Below, piece by piece: positions 33,961-43,317 of a stretch of DNA of 64,000 nt. The translations under genes were made by a program, and so were the position numbers. Below the pieces are notes generated by a model that saw nothing but the letters and a program-made list of their open reading frames with translations, searched no databases and was not told where the DNA came from. Origin of the DNA: JAFGMC01 sp963540515 (GTDB taxonomy: Bacteria > Pseudomonadota > Alphaproteobacteria > Rs-D84); contig CAUTNA010000002.1 in assembly GCA_963540515.1 (NCBI GenBank), forward strand, positions 20,745 to 84,744, written 5' to 3'. Positions within the stretch are counted from its first letter, which is position 1; each line of letters starts with the position of its first letter.

Positions 33961-36576
33961 GTGTTGAAAAAATATATAATTTTACTTTTTTTATTGTCAA
34001 TATCAGCAACAGCTTCTGTGCGAGATAATGGTTTTGTTGTAAAAAGAGAAACCAGTGATAAAAATATAATAGAACTACCAATGCGTAGTGCAAAAAGAAC
34101 TATTAAAACTAATGACAAACAGAATGAAAAATTATCATCTCGCAGTGCAACAAATATTCATAATATAAATCAAAATACAAAAACTCATGAAAAACATAAT
34201 ATTAATGTACGGAGTACTGTAAGTTCGAATGTTACGTCAAGATCTGGTAGTAAAAAAGTTTTTTCAAGATCTGCTATGGTTTCTAAAGATACAAGTGTTT
34301 TTTCAAGTACCAGAACAGGACAGATTTATGAAACATGTAAAAGTTCTTATTTTACTTGTATGGATCAATTTTGCAGTATAAAGAATGATAAGTTTCGTAG
34401 ATGTTCATGCAGTGATAAAGTTTATTCCTTAGAAGATACAAAATCCGTATTACATGAAGCGGGTGAAAAATTAACAGATTTTAAAAAAGTTATTGATTCT
34501 GTTGGTATGACTGAAAAAGAAGCTTATGCTGCAAGAACTTCATCAGAAGGTGAATTGGCTTTGGAAGAAGATAAATCTCTTTCAAAAGGTCTGTTGCAGG
34601 CAATTATGAAATCTATTCGCGGTGATGAAGCAAAAGTTGGAGGAAAGTATTCAGCACTTAACAGTATTAATACCTTGGAGAATATGAATGATTCGATTGA
34701 TGCTGTTAAATCAATGGCTAATTACAATGGTAAAAATTTATATGATTTAAGTTATAATCAATGTAGAACGGCGGTTGATGGAGATTGTAATAAACAATCT
34801 TTACAAAGGGCAATTACAGCTTATTTAATGGCAATCGAACAAGATTGTACAACAGTGAAGAAGTTAATTGATGAAACTAAAAAGAAAATGTCAGTTGCTG
34901 TTCGTGAAACAAATGCAATGTTAGATTTAGCAAGAATAGAAAACAGAAAAAAACATAATTCAGATGAATATGTAAAATGTTTGGAAAATCTAGAAAATGC
35001 AATTTTAAGTGAAGAGGTATGTGGTAAGAATTATCATAAGTGTTTAGATAATGGAAGATACATTGATGTTAAAACTGGAAAACCAATACCTGGTGTTGCA
35101 GATATTTATAAAATGAATCATTTATTATATTTTGAGGGTGATAATGAGTTAAAAAAATTGAATAAATGTGTTGATGATAATAGTAGTGGTGGTTATTTGT
35201 GTAGTCTTCAAAAAGAGAATGATAAAACTTTTAGAAAGAATTTTGAATTAAAGATTAAACAATTTGCAGAAGTTCCACTTGATAAATGCCGTGAGATAAA
35301 AGAGAATGTTTGGGAAGATTATTTAAATAAAGCGTATGATGAAATACATCATGCACAGCTTGCTAAAGTTAATGAGATAAAAGAAAGTTGTTTTGATTTT
35401 GTATCAACTTGTTATATGGGAAAGAAAAAAAGTTTAGAAAACGCTATTAAAAATATAGGTTCTGGCTATGATGAAGTTTTAAAACCTGGACAAATTTCTT
35501 TAAGTAATAATTTATGTCAAGAATATGTAAATACTTGTGATAACTTGTTTGGTAAGAAAATAATTTCTGAATATATAAATGAAAAACGTGATGTTGATAC
35601 TTTAACTGCTTGTCGTGCCGTTGTTAAACAATGTTTTGATAAGTTTGGTGGAAAAAATTACTCTAATTTTTATAATTTACATAGTACTTTAATAAAAAAA
35701 AGAGAGGCTTTAAATTGGTTTAGTTTATATACTTTTTCTGAAGCAGGAAAAATTTTATCTCAGTGTGCAAAACAATTATCTGAAATTAGTGAATGTAAAA
35801 AAAATACTAATAATAAAGATATTATAGAAGAAGTTTTTGGTGGTTTTGATAAAGCTAAAACACCTATTGAAAAAAATCCTAGAATTTCTAATTACTCTGC
35901 TAATGATATCGACTATTTTGTTATTAGAAATTTCGGGGTTGCTACAGAAGTTTATAATAGAATACTTTCTATTCTTATTAATCAATGTACCCAAAAAGGA
36001 GGTATTTTTTATACATTAAGAGATTTGAAAAAAATAAAAAATCTTACTGATACAGAACAAAATTTTATTGATATTCTGAATTACGAAGAAGATTTTTGTA
36101 AACTTGATAAAAATTTTTATTTTGGAATAAAAGAAGATAAACATATTTATGGTAATTCTGGAATTGGTATTTGTGGTGATAAACCTGATCAAATTAAAGA
36201 AGAAGATTGTAAAAAACAAGGTGGAGAATGTAGTTTTATTTATAAAGGTATTTGTGGTGATAAACCTGATCAAATTAAAGAGGAAGATTGTAAAAAACAA
36301 GGTGGAGAATGTAAAATAGAAACTATTTCAGAGAAAGATTGTAACAATATGATAAAAGATTGTAAAAATATTGATTTTAATAGGTGTATAAAAAACTGTA
36401 AAAATAGTGAAAATCACTGTATAGCACCTAAATCGTGTAAAGTTTTAGATAATTATGTTTGTCCATTTGGATACTCAGATGAAATAGATGCGGATTCTTT
36501 TGGACTTTGTTATTGTGAATTTGGACCAAGCAGATTATACAAGGGACAATGTAAACATATAGAAGATAGTAAATGA
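33961..36576 (+). CDS. Large secreted Cys-rich protein, paralogue A
   Basis: An 871-residue protein of unrecognised family. The start is GTG 33961 (or TTG 33964); no ATG is available. A signal peptide (~1-18) leads into ~100 residues of low complexity in which R-S-A or R-S-[GT] triplets recur. A Cys module follows at ~121-152: Y-x2-C-x3-YFTCMDQFC, then RRCSCS. Later cysteines occur in SYNQCRTAVDGDC, EEVCGKNYHKCLDNGRYID, NLCQEYVNTCDNL and others, spaced as in the paralogue downstream. Near the C-terminus a 27-residue unit beginning GICGDKPDQ is duplicated in tandem, followed by a Cys-rich tail. It overlaps the next gene by ATGA. Probably exported and disulfide-rich. Confidence 0.8.
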   Translation: MLKKYIILLFLLSISATASVRDNGFVVKRETSDKNIIELPMRSAKRTIKTNDKQNEKLSSRSATNIHNINQNTKTHEKHNINVRSTVSSNVTSRSGSKKVFSRSAMVSKDTSVFSSTRTGQIYETCKSSYFTCMDQFCSIKNDKFRRCSCSDKVYSLEDTKSVLHEAGEKLTDFKKVIDSVGMTEKEAYAARTSSEGELALEEDKSLSKGLLQAIMKSIRGDEAKVGGKYSALNSINTLENMNDSIDAVKSMANYNGKNLYDLSYNQCRTAVDGDCNKQSLQRAITAYLMAIEQDCTTVKKLIDETKKKMSVAVRETNAMLDLARIENRKKHNSDEYVKCLENLENAILSEEVCGKNYHKCLDNGRYIDVKTGKPIPGVADIYKMNHLLYFEGDNELKKLNKCVDDNSSGGYLCSLQKENDKTFRKNFELKIKQFAEVPLDKCREIKENVWEDYLNKAYDEIHHAQLAKVNEIKESCFDFVSTCYMGKKKSLENAIKNIGSGYDEVLKPGQISLSNNLCQEYVNTCDNLFGKKIISEYINEKRDVDTLTACRAVVKQCFDKFGGKNYSNFYNLHSTLIKKREALNWFSLYTFSEAGKILSQCAKQLSEISECKKNTNNKDIIEEVFGGFDKAKTPIEKNPRISNYSANDIDYFVIRNFGVATEVYNRILSILINQCTQKGGIFYTLRDLKKIKNLTDTEQNFIDILNYEEDFCKLDKNFYFGIKEDKHIYGNSGIGICGDKPDQIKEEDCKKQGGECSFIYKGICGDKPDQIKEEDCKKQGGECKIETISEKDCNNMIKDCKNIDFNRCIKNCKNSENHCIAPKSCKVLDNYVCPFGYSDEIDADSFGLCYCEFGPSRLYKGQCKHIEDSK
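36166..36313 (+). repeat. Tandem duplication of an 81-bp unit inside paralogue A
   Basis: The 67-bp stretch 36166-36232 recurs at 36247-36313 with one mismatch (aagaa versus gagga context), at a period of 81 bp or 27 codons, keeping the frame. Both copies encode GICGDKPDQIKEEDC and KKQGGEC. The near identity at silent sites indicates a recent event. Confidence 0.9.
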
Positions 36577-39158
36577 TTAGAATGTTTTTTATTTTATTTA
36601 TATCTTTAAATATTTTTCCTTTGTATTCTGGGGTGCAAGGTTATGTTCGTAGTTCAAAGATTGATAATCAAAAAATTATAAATAATGTACAATCTAATAG
36701 AAGTGCAGTGAACAAAATACAAAAAAATGATGTAAAAAAAATTCGAAATTCTAATAATCTAGTTATAAAGTCAGATAATAAATCAAGAACAGCAATAATT
36801 AGAAAATCAAATACATCTTTAAAAACTCAAAATATAAAATCTGTTTTTCGAAATAAAGTAAGGACTGCTAAAGTACCAATTATAAATTCATCGCGTACAG
36901 CTATTACACCAATTGCTAAATCTAGTGTTTTTGGAACGGGTTATAATGGATGTAGAGATGCTTATTTTACTTGTATGGATCAGTTTTGTGCAAAAAAAGA
37001 TGAAAAGTATCGAAGATGTGTTTGTTCAAATAAATTAAAAGAAATACAAGAAAAAGAATTTGCTCTTTTTCAAACAAGTGAACATCTACAAGACTTTCAT
37101 AATTTAAATTTAGATGTTATATCTAAAACAAAGAATGAAGTAAAAGCGATGATATCAGCTTCTGCTGGAGAAAAAGCATTAGAAAAGAAAAAAGATACTT
37201 CTGCTAGCGCTTCTAAATTAGAAGATATTTCATCCACTTTAAATTCTACAAAAAAAAATAGTTTATCAAATAAAGACACTCTTGATTTTATAGAGAATTT
37301 AACAGGTGATTTTGGTGATGATGAGTTGGGTTTTTCTATGAAGTCAGATATTATGAATTTATCTGGTGATAAATTATATAATGCAGTACATATGCAGTGT
37401 TTAAATTTTGTAAAAAATAGATGTAATAATCAAGCGACTGTTAATATGGTAACTTCTGCATATGGGATGAATATAGAAAATGATTGTTCAAATATTTTAG
37501 CCAATATGGATAAGAAAATCGTTGAAGCTGAAAGACAAGTAAAGAAAACAGAAAAAGAAGTAAATGATGAAAGAACAAAGTTATATAAATCTCAAAATGC
37601 TACAGCAGTAAATGAGTGTATAGCACAAGTCAGAAAAGATATAACAGACGAAAAAGTTTGTGGTAAAGATTATATTCATTGTCTTGATTTTACAGGTAGA
37701 TACCTAGATTTTAAAACTGGTGAACCAATATATACACCAAATTTTGCTGAGTTTATAAATTATTTAGATTTAACAGGCGATTTTATAAAAAATTCAGCTA
37801 ATGCTTTAGTTGTATCTTCTATGAACTCTAAAAGAGACTATGCAGAAAGAGGGCTTTCTACTTGTAGAGATATATCAAATGATGTTTGGAATGAATTTTT
37901 AAAACAATCAATTACAGAAATTTATCAACAAAATAATCAAAGAATAAATAAGGTAAAATCAGAATGTTTAGATATTATTAACAATTGTTTAGATACTCAA
38001 ACTGGTAATTTGAAAGATTTTGCAAATATTAAAGATAAAAGTATTTTTGGTATGAATATAGAAACTGCTGAAAAATTATGTAAATCTAAAATAGACACTT
38101 GTCAAAATATATATAATTTTAAAAATAATAAAGAAAAAGATGGAGAAACACAGATTGCTGATTATTCTAAAAAAATTGGAGATCAAAAAGTTGTTAAGGA
38201 ATGTAAAAATTTATTAGAAGATTTTGTTAATAAAATATGTGAGGTTTCTCCATCTGACAGATTTCATAAAGTTCCATATGGTTGCAGAACTTTCTCTCCT
38301 GGAAATGCTTATGTTTTATCTCGAGGGGAAGCTTTAGAAAAAACAGACCCTAACTATGAGACAAAAGAATCAAAATATTTTGATTTGGATTTTTATAAAG
38401 GAGGAGTAGATCCAAAATCAAAAATTTGTAGAAGTTCTTCAAGTTCAGTCACTGATTTGAATCTCAATGATACTGATTCAGAGAAAGAATATTATAAAAG
38501 TGTTTTTATTAGAGAAAATGAATATTTTAAGGCAAATCCATCAGAAAATATAAGATATGTAAAATATGGTGCTAATACATGTAAGATTAAGATACAAAAT
38601 AATAAAAATAATGGAAAAAAATATATTTATGTTACAACTGGAGGTTCAGATGCAATTTTTGCAGATGATATAGAAGAAGATAAAGATAAAGATAAAGGAG
38701 GTTATTATATTACAAAAAAACCTGATTTAACTAAAAGATATACTTATGATGGAAAATATATATGTCCATCTTCCAGTATTTATGGTGGATTCTTTGGAAG
38801 TATTTACCAAAAAATAGCACTTTATGCTAAGGAAGTTTGTATTAAACCTAACAAAGATATTAAAATACTACCTACAGATGTACAAAAAGAAGTTGTTGAT
38901 GTTGCATCTAAAACAGTCTTTAAATTAAAAGAATATTTAAGAGAAGAATGTGAAGAAAAATATAAAGGAATTTGGATTGATACAGACAGAGAAAATCTTA
39001 ATATTTTTGAGAAAGATGACGAAAAACAAAATTGTTTAAACAATAAAAGATTATTAAATTCTGCCTTTTATAAAGGTACAAATACATCTAAAGAATGGTT
39101 AGGTTGTTTTGAAAAAGATGAAACAAAAGTAGAAGCAAAAAGTTGTAAAAAAGAATAA
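36573..39158 (+). CDS. Large secreted Cys-rich protein, paralogue B
   Basis: An 861-residue tandem paralogue of the upstream gene, with its ATG inside the ATGA overlap. A signal peptide (~1-20) precedes a low-complexity basic stretch with recurring [SN]-R-[ST]-A. The shared Cys module reads YNGCRDAYFTCMDQFC then YRRCVCS (~128-160). Matching landmarks continue: MQCLNFVKNRC, DEKVCGKDYIHCLDFTGRYLDFKTGEP, AEKLCKSKIDTCQNI. A coiled-coil-like stretch (~310-345) separates the modules, as in paralogue A. The C-terminal ~300 residues diverge completely. fabI starts 11 bp after the stop. Function unknown; an exported structural or adhesive role is only a guess. Confidence 0.8.
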   Translation: MIRMFFILFISLNIFPLYSGVQGYVRSSKIDNQKIINNVQSNRSAVNKIQKNDVKKIRNSNNLVIKSDNKSRTAIIRKSNTSLKTQNIKSVFRNKVRTAKVPIINSSRTAITPIAKSSVFGTGYNGCRDAYFTCMDQFCAKKDEKYRRCVCSNKLKEIQEKEFALFQTSEHLQDFHNLNLDVISKTKNEVKAMISASAGEKALEKKKDTSASASKLEDISSTLNSTKKNSLSNKDTLDFIENLTGDFGDDELGFSMKSDIMNLSGDKLYNAVHMQCLNFVKNRCNNQATVNMVTSAYGMNIENDCSNILANMDKKIVEAERQVKKTEKEVNDERTKLYKSQNATAVNECIAQVRKDITDEKVCGKDYIHCLDFTGRYLDFKTGEPIYTPNFAEFINYLDLTGDFIKNSANALVVSSMNSKRDYAERGLSTCRDISNDVWNEFLKQSITEIYQQNNQRINKVKSECLDIINNCLDTQTGNLKDFANIKDKSIFGMNIETAEKLCKSKIDTCQNIYNFKNNKEKDGETQIADYSKKIGDQKVVKECKNLLEDFVNKICEVSPSDRFHKVPYGCRTFSPGNAYVLSRGEALEKTDPNYETKESKYFDLDFYKGGVDPKSKICRSSSSSVTDLNLNDTDSEKEYYKSVFIRENEYFKANPSENIRYVKYGANTCKIKIQNNKNNGKKYIYVTTGGSDAIFADDIEEDKDKDKGGYYITKKPDLTKRYTYDGKYICPSSSIYGGFFGSIYQKIALYAKEVCIKPNKDIKILPTDVQKEVVDVASKTVFKLKEYLREECEEKYKGIWIDTDRENLNIFEKDDEKQNCLNNKRLLNSAFYKGTNTSKEWLGCFEKDETKVEAKSCKKE

Positions 39159-39169
39159 AAGGAAAAATA

Positions 39170-39976
39170 ATGTTGTTAAAAGGAAAAAAAATATTAATAA
39201 CTGGTGTTGCAAATGATTGGTCAATTGCCTGGGGAATTGCAAAGATGGCAAAATCTTTAGGCGCTGAAATTGCTATGCCTTATGGTAGTCCCAGAAGTGG
39301 AAAAAGAGTTGTGCTTCTTTCAAAAGAATTAGATGCAAAGTTTGTTCAAGAATGTAATGTTCAAAAACCAGAAGATCTGGACTCTTTATTTGATGCAATC
39401 AAAAAAGAGTGGGGAACATTAGATGGTGTTTTACACTCAATTGCTTTTTCAAATAAAGATGAATTAACAGGAAGATATTTAGATACTTCAAGAGATAATT
39501 TTAAAAATACAATGGATGTTTCTGTTTATTCATTGGTTGAATTATCAAGAAGGGCATCTAAACTTATGACAGGTGGCGGAAGCATTGTAACTCTCAGTTA
39601 TTATGGTGGTGAGAAATCTGTTCCTAATTATAATGTTATGGGAGTTGCAAAAAGTGCATTGGAGTCGTCTGTCAGATATTTAGCAGCAGATTTAGGTAAA
39701 GATAATATCAGGGTTAATGCAATAAGTGCAGGTCCGATTATGACACTTGCATCATCAGGTGTTGGAGGATTTAAATCTATGTTAAAATTAAACAGTTCTT
39801 TAACCCCAATGCGTCGAAATGTTACTTTAGAAGATGTAGCAGGGGCGGCTGCTTATTTATTTAGTGATCTATCTTCTGGACTGACTGGCGAAATACATCA
39901 CATAGATTGTGGTTATTCTACAACTGGTATGATGCCAAACGATCTAAAAGATGTTTTATTGAAGAATCTTGATTAA
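39170..39976 (+). CDS. fabI: Enoyl-[acyl-carrier-protein] reductase (NADH)
   Basis: A 268-residue SDR-fold enzyme reducing enoyl-ACP in the last step of fatty acid elongation. An N-terminal nucleotide-binding motif ITGVANDWSIAWGIA is typical of FabI. Catalytic Tyr144/Tyr145 (SYYGG), Tyr154 and Lys161 (YNVMGVAK) match the Y-x9-Y-x6-K spacing, and HIDCGYSTTG is near the C-terminus. A ribosome site AAAAGGAAAA precedes the ATG. It closely follows paralogue B and ends in a terminator, so it may share their transcript. Confidence 0.97.
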   Translation: MLLKGKKILITGVANDWSIAWGIAKMAKSLGAEIAMPYGSPRSGKRVVLLSKELDAKFVQECNVQKPEDLDSLFDAIKKEWGTLDGVLHSIAFSNKDELTGRYLDTSRDNFKNTMDVSVYSLVELSRRASKLMTGGGSIVTLSYYGGEKSVPNYNVMGVAKSALESSVRYLAADLGKDNIRVNAISAGPIMTLASSGVGGFKSMLKLNSSLTPMRRNVTLEDVAGAAAYLFSDLSSGLTGEIHHIDCGYSTTGMMPNDLKDVLLKNLD

Positions 39977-39980
39977 TTTA

Positions 39981-40009
39981 AAAACCTGCTTTTAGCAGGT
40001 TTTATTTTA
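39981..40009 (+). terminator. Bidirectional hairpin terminator after fabI
   Basis: AAAACCTGCT (39981-39990) pairs with AGCAGGTTTT (39994-40003) around TTT, followed by T-rich sequence. The stem is flanked by A and T runs and can serve both fabI and the convergent GIY-YIG pseudogene. Confidence 0.88.
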
Positions 40010-40726
40010 TTAGATATATTCAATAAAATGTTCTAAAGGAGTTCCTTCTTTTGTTCTCCAGTATATTTTTCCATTACATGCACCACCACACACAAATTGT
40101 CCTGCAGAAGGAGGGGAATTAAATTCAGTATCTTTTATAACTGTATCAACAGACATATTATCTTTATTTATTTCTCTTAATCTTTTTACATTTTCTGTAT
40201 TGCTATAAATATTTGTATCTATTTTAGATCCTGCTAAAACAATATAAGTATTTCCATTTCTAACAATCATTTTTGCATCTACTGTATATTTCTTAAATTC
40301 AAAAACTTCATCTGTATTTACTAGGTATTTACCTTTATATGATGTTTCTCTTTTGTGGATATTATCATTATGGTGAGGTTCTGATTGATCTATTTCATCA
40401 GGACAACTAAATTCTACATCATTTGTAATATTTGCACAAAGTTTCATATATTTAAAAGCATCTTTTGGTGCTATATTGAAAAATTCTCTATTTTTACGAA
40501 GTCTTTTATTTGCGAGATCTGTTAATGTTTAATGCAGAAATTTTTCTATTTCATTATACTTAGTTGTTTTAACTGTTGCATATATTTCAAAAGGTAAAGG
40601 GACAGCAGTATTATCAAGTTCTTTTGAACGAATATCAACAGGTCTGGAACTTTTACCAATTTTTACCCAATCTTCTCTGAAACTGGTATTTGTTAAAATA
40701 TAAACATATCCTTTTTCTTTTACCAT
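40010..40726 (-). pseudogene. GIY-YIG nuclease-family gene broken by one stop codon
   Basis: The minus-strand frame starts at ATG 40726 (ribosome site AGAGG) with KGYVYILTNTSFREDWVKIGKS, the GIY-YIG core of the T5orf172/Mug113 type, and continues through IEKFLH. A single TAA at 40529-40531 interrupts it, after which the same frame runs on with TLTDLANKRLRKNREFFNIAP, the expected end of that domain, and a C-terminal DUF4357-like region (VYWRTKEG-type segment near the end) to 40010. One base change would restore a ~238-residue protein. It is a recent pseudogene, a sequencing error, or a stop that is read through. Confidence 0.75.
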
Positions 40727-40790
40727 AAATATAAAACCTCTGAAGAAGGGTATTAAAGATTTTATAAAAATCAATTAATTTTATATAGAC

Positions 40791-40820
40791 TTGACAAAAG
40801 TATTTTTTATACTATATAGT
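40791..40820 (+). promoter_or_regulatory. Candidate promoter of the 208-residue orphan gene
   Basis: TTGACA (40791-40796), 18 bases, TATAGT (40815-40820). An imperfect inverted repeat (ATACTA at 40809-40814 and TAGTAT at 40823-40828) overlaps the -10, a possible operator. Confidence 0.55.
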
Positions 40821-40844
40821 TTGTAGTATTAGAGGAGAAACATT

Positions 40845-41471
40845 ATGAAAAAAATTGAAAAGACAAATGAATTAAGAGTAAAAGACACAGAAAAACTTCA
40901 AGAATATTTAGGAAATAAAGAAGCGCTTCATTTAAATGAAAAGAAGTTAAGATTAGATTTTATGTCTTGGTTAGATTTTGAAAAAAAATATTTTAACACT
41001 AAATACGGCGAAGAAGCTTTTGATGTTATGATAAGTTTCGAAAAAAGTTTTGTAACCTGGTTTAATCAAATTTTAGACGCTATTGAAAAAGATCCTAACT
41101 TTATTTATTACAGATTAGACATATTAAAAAAATTAAGAATTGAATTATCTCATTTATCTGAACTTTTATATGGTATTATAAGATATGATTTTACTCGCTG
41201 TTTTAGTTGTTTATCTTTAAAAACTGTTATTTCATATGCCCATATAACATTTGATAAAGTATTATCAATTTATAAAGATTTCAGAGATAAGTCTCAGTTA
41301 TCTATTTTATTAAAAAAAGAAAATAATAAAGACAAAATAGGTCATTTGAAACAAACACAACCAAATAGAAATTTTTCTGGTTGGGGTCAAGGATTCAGTA
41401 TAGATCTTTTGATTGAACTTTTAAAACTTGAATTTCGCAGTAATTTATTTGAACGTGATAAAAAAAGATAA
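40845..41471 (+). CDS. Hypothetical helical protein
   Basis: An unrecognised 208-residue protein. It is charged, predicted all-helical, without signal peptide or membrane segment. Residues ~55-150 look like a helical bundle (MISFEKSFVTWFNQILDAIEK, LSELLYGIIRYDF). Near the C-terminus is a Gly/Trp-containing turn (SGWGQGF). It has a strong AGAGGAGA ribosome site and a good promoter. It lies just upstream of tRNA-Asn at the border of the accessory region, next to the broken GIY-YIG gene. Confidence 0.65.
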   Translation: MKKIEKTNELRVKDTEKLQEYLGNKEALHLNEKKLRLDFMSWLDFEKKYFNTKYGEEAFDVMISFEKSFVTWFNQILDAIEKDPNFIYYRLDILKKLRIELSHLSELLYGIIRYDFTRCFSCLSLKTVISYAHITFDKVLSIYKDFRDKSQLSILLKKENNKDKIGHLKQTQPNRNFSGWGQGFSIDLLIELLKLEFRSNLFERDKKR

Positions 41472-41517
41472 AAATACTTGCAAATAATATTTATATCTTA
41501 TAAAATGTGTAGGGTAT

Positions 41518-41593
41518 TCGGGCATAGTTCAGTCGGTAGAACAACGGACTGTTAATCCGTATGTCGCTGGTTCGAGTCCAGCTGCCCGAGCCA
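41518..41593 (+). tRNA. tRNA-Asn, anticodon GTT
   Basis: A 76-nt cloverleaf: acceptor TCGGGCA/TGCCCGA, anticodon stem ACGGA/TCCGT around CTGTTAA (anticodon GTT), T-loop GGTTCGAGTCC and encoded CCA at 41591-41593. A short terminator follows. It marks the left edge of a gene-poor, decayed stretch. Confidence 0.96.
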
Positions 41594-41601
41594 AGAAATT
41601 C

Positions 41602-41631
41602 AAGGGTTTCAGCAGAATCCCTTTTGTTTTT
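41602..41631 (+). terminator. Terminator after tRNA-Asn
   Basis: AAGGG (41602-41606) pairs with CCCTT (41619-41623) around a 12-base loop, followed by TTGTTTTT. The stem is short, so confidence is moderate. Confidence 0.5.
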
Positions 41632-42083
41632 AAAAATCTTTATTTTATGTATATTCTATAAACGGCAACAACATTTTGTAACACAGCAAATCAGCCAGAA
41701 TCCAGAGCTACCTTAGTATACATTAAAAAAAGTATTCTTTTTATATGGCACCATAATTTAACCCAATATCCATTGGGGGATGGAGTATAGAGGTGGTGGG
41801 CACTACAAAAAACAATAATAAAATTTAGCACAACACATTGAAAAAAAACTGTTGAACTATGTTAAATGATGGAAATCGTATTGTATTGAAAGGATTTGTT
41901 ATGACACAGAAAAAAACTTTATTTACATCACAAAGCTATTTGGCAGTGTTATTTTGGTTCTTATAATCGGATTTGAAATCAAACGGTGTATTATATATAT
42001 TAGGTCAATTTTTTCCACGTATAGATGGCAAACCTGTCGATGGGTAGCCTGTGTAGCATAGCAAACTGAATTAAACGATTAAA
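41632..42083. other. Gene-free stretch
   Basis: No reading frame of note. A 21-codon frame at 41901-41966 (MTQKKTLFTSQ...) has a ribosome-site-like GAAAGGA upstream but no other support. The base composition is a little richer in G and C than the neighbouring core genes. Confidence 0.5.
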
Positions 42084-42301
42084 CTAACCATCTGTTTTAC
42101 AATGTTCTGCACTGGCATTTTCTGGATGACAACAGTCACGAATTGTACCACGAAAGAAACCGCTTTCGTCAGGTGCAGGCAGTATATATTCGTTTATTTG
42201 CAATATCATTTTGTTATCGGATTGTGCACGTGTTAAAATTGTTCCAGTTCACATTTGCCTTGCTTTACGACATCTGGCAATGCTTCTATCAACGATTTCA
42301 T
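42084..42301 (-). pseudogene. Remnant of a small gene with one frame change
   Basis: From ATG 42301 the frame reads MKSLIEALPDVVKQGKC and then stops. Shifting one frame there continues as TGTILTRAQSDNKMILQINEY, then GFFRGTIRDCCHPENASAEHC to a TAG at 42084-42086. About 72 residues in all. The family is not recognised. The smooth continuation across the shift supports a broken gene rather than chance frames. Confidence 0.5.
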
Positions 42302-42407
42302 TTTCAACCCTATTTTTAAAAATTGCTATTTAATAAAAATACTTTCATATTCTGTGGTCACTTTTACATAAACTTTAAAAAAAGACAATACGCAAATACC
42401 TGCTAAA

Positions 42408-43105
42408 TTAGCACAAGTCATCTAATATTTCTTCACCAATCCATTCATATCCACGTTCTGTGGTAAAGTATTTTTCAACACCATCTTCACCAAAAAACGT
42501 GCCCTTAGATTCGTGATAACAAACACAATTGGTATTATTGTATTCTATTTTTGCCAGTGCATATCCTTTTGCCGCACTTTTTGAATCTGTGTAAGTAGCA
42601 ATGAAAAGTATTGTGTTCTTTATTAAAATCTGCTTTTAAAACCATTGATTTTCTGTTGCAAACACATCATCTTCAACCAAGTTATCCAAATATTATTGTA
42701 AAGATTTTTCCCCTGACTGTTTTGTAGATAAAGGAAATGAAGTTGGTGTGCGCCAGTTAGTCTGGATATCGTTTGGGGTTTCTGATTTTGTGATCAGTTC
42801 ATATTCGGCATCATCATCTTTTTGTTCTTCTTTTGTCACATCTTTTTGGGATATCCATTCTCCCAGTTTTCCTTTTTCTATTGATATAGAATCTTCTTTG
42901 GTCCAACTTTCCAATTTATCTCTGCTGATTTTTGCTTCTTCTGGTGGAACAGTGCGCATCCAACCAAAGTTTTGGTCTCCACACTACCTTTTCTTAACAG
43001 TGCAGGATTTTCTGAGAATTTTTCAATACTATCACAACACGCAATTATTCGCTTTATTGTTATCGGATTTGATAACGTATTTTCCAATTTTGTGACCCAG
43101 CACAA
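42408..43105 (-). pseudogene. Decayed gene with several frame changes and stops
   Basis: Consecutive minus-strand pieces read as one former protein. 42976-43105 gives LENTLSNPITIKRIIACCDS and FSENPALLRKGSVETKT. After a shift near 42975 follows WMRTVPPEEAKISRDKLESW to SGEKSLQ, a stop at 42693, then YLDNLVEDDVFATENQWF. After another shift comes KADFNKEHNT, and finally ATYTDSKSAAKGYALAKIEY, CYHESKGTFFGEDGVEKYF and ERGYEWIGEEILDDLC to TAA at 42408-42410. I do not recognise the family. The upstream end is not defined. Confidence 0.55.
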
Positions 43106-43317
43106 ATTGGTTAATTATTACATTTTTGTTTGTAAGCAAAAAACATTGTTTTTAACCCTGGAAGTATAGAGAAGTATAGTGTTAAAGTGAAAGATAAGGT
43201 ATATACATAGGTCGATATGGGCTCTGATACGGTATATAATGAAAGGTCACTGTTAATCTTATTAATACTTGATTTGGAAATACCGTTATTTAAATTTAAC
43301 GCTTTTCTTCTTTGATT
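43106..43317. other. Gene-free stretch
   Basis: Nothing convincing on either strand. It may contain more of the decayed gene to its left. Confidence 0.4.

Noticed and set aside
35837..36300. Extra frames inside paralogue A on either strand
   Set aside because: They are low-complexity, lie fully within a well-supported gene and lack ribosome sites.
41901..41966. 21-codon frame MTQKKTLFTSQ after tRNA-Asn
   Set aside because: It has a ribosome-site-like sequence but is very short, with no operon context or recognisable feature.
42748..43169. Plus-strand reading frames in the decayed stretch
   Set aside because: They are complementary to minus-strand frames with better protein-like composition, so they look like shadows.
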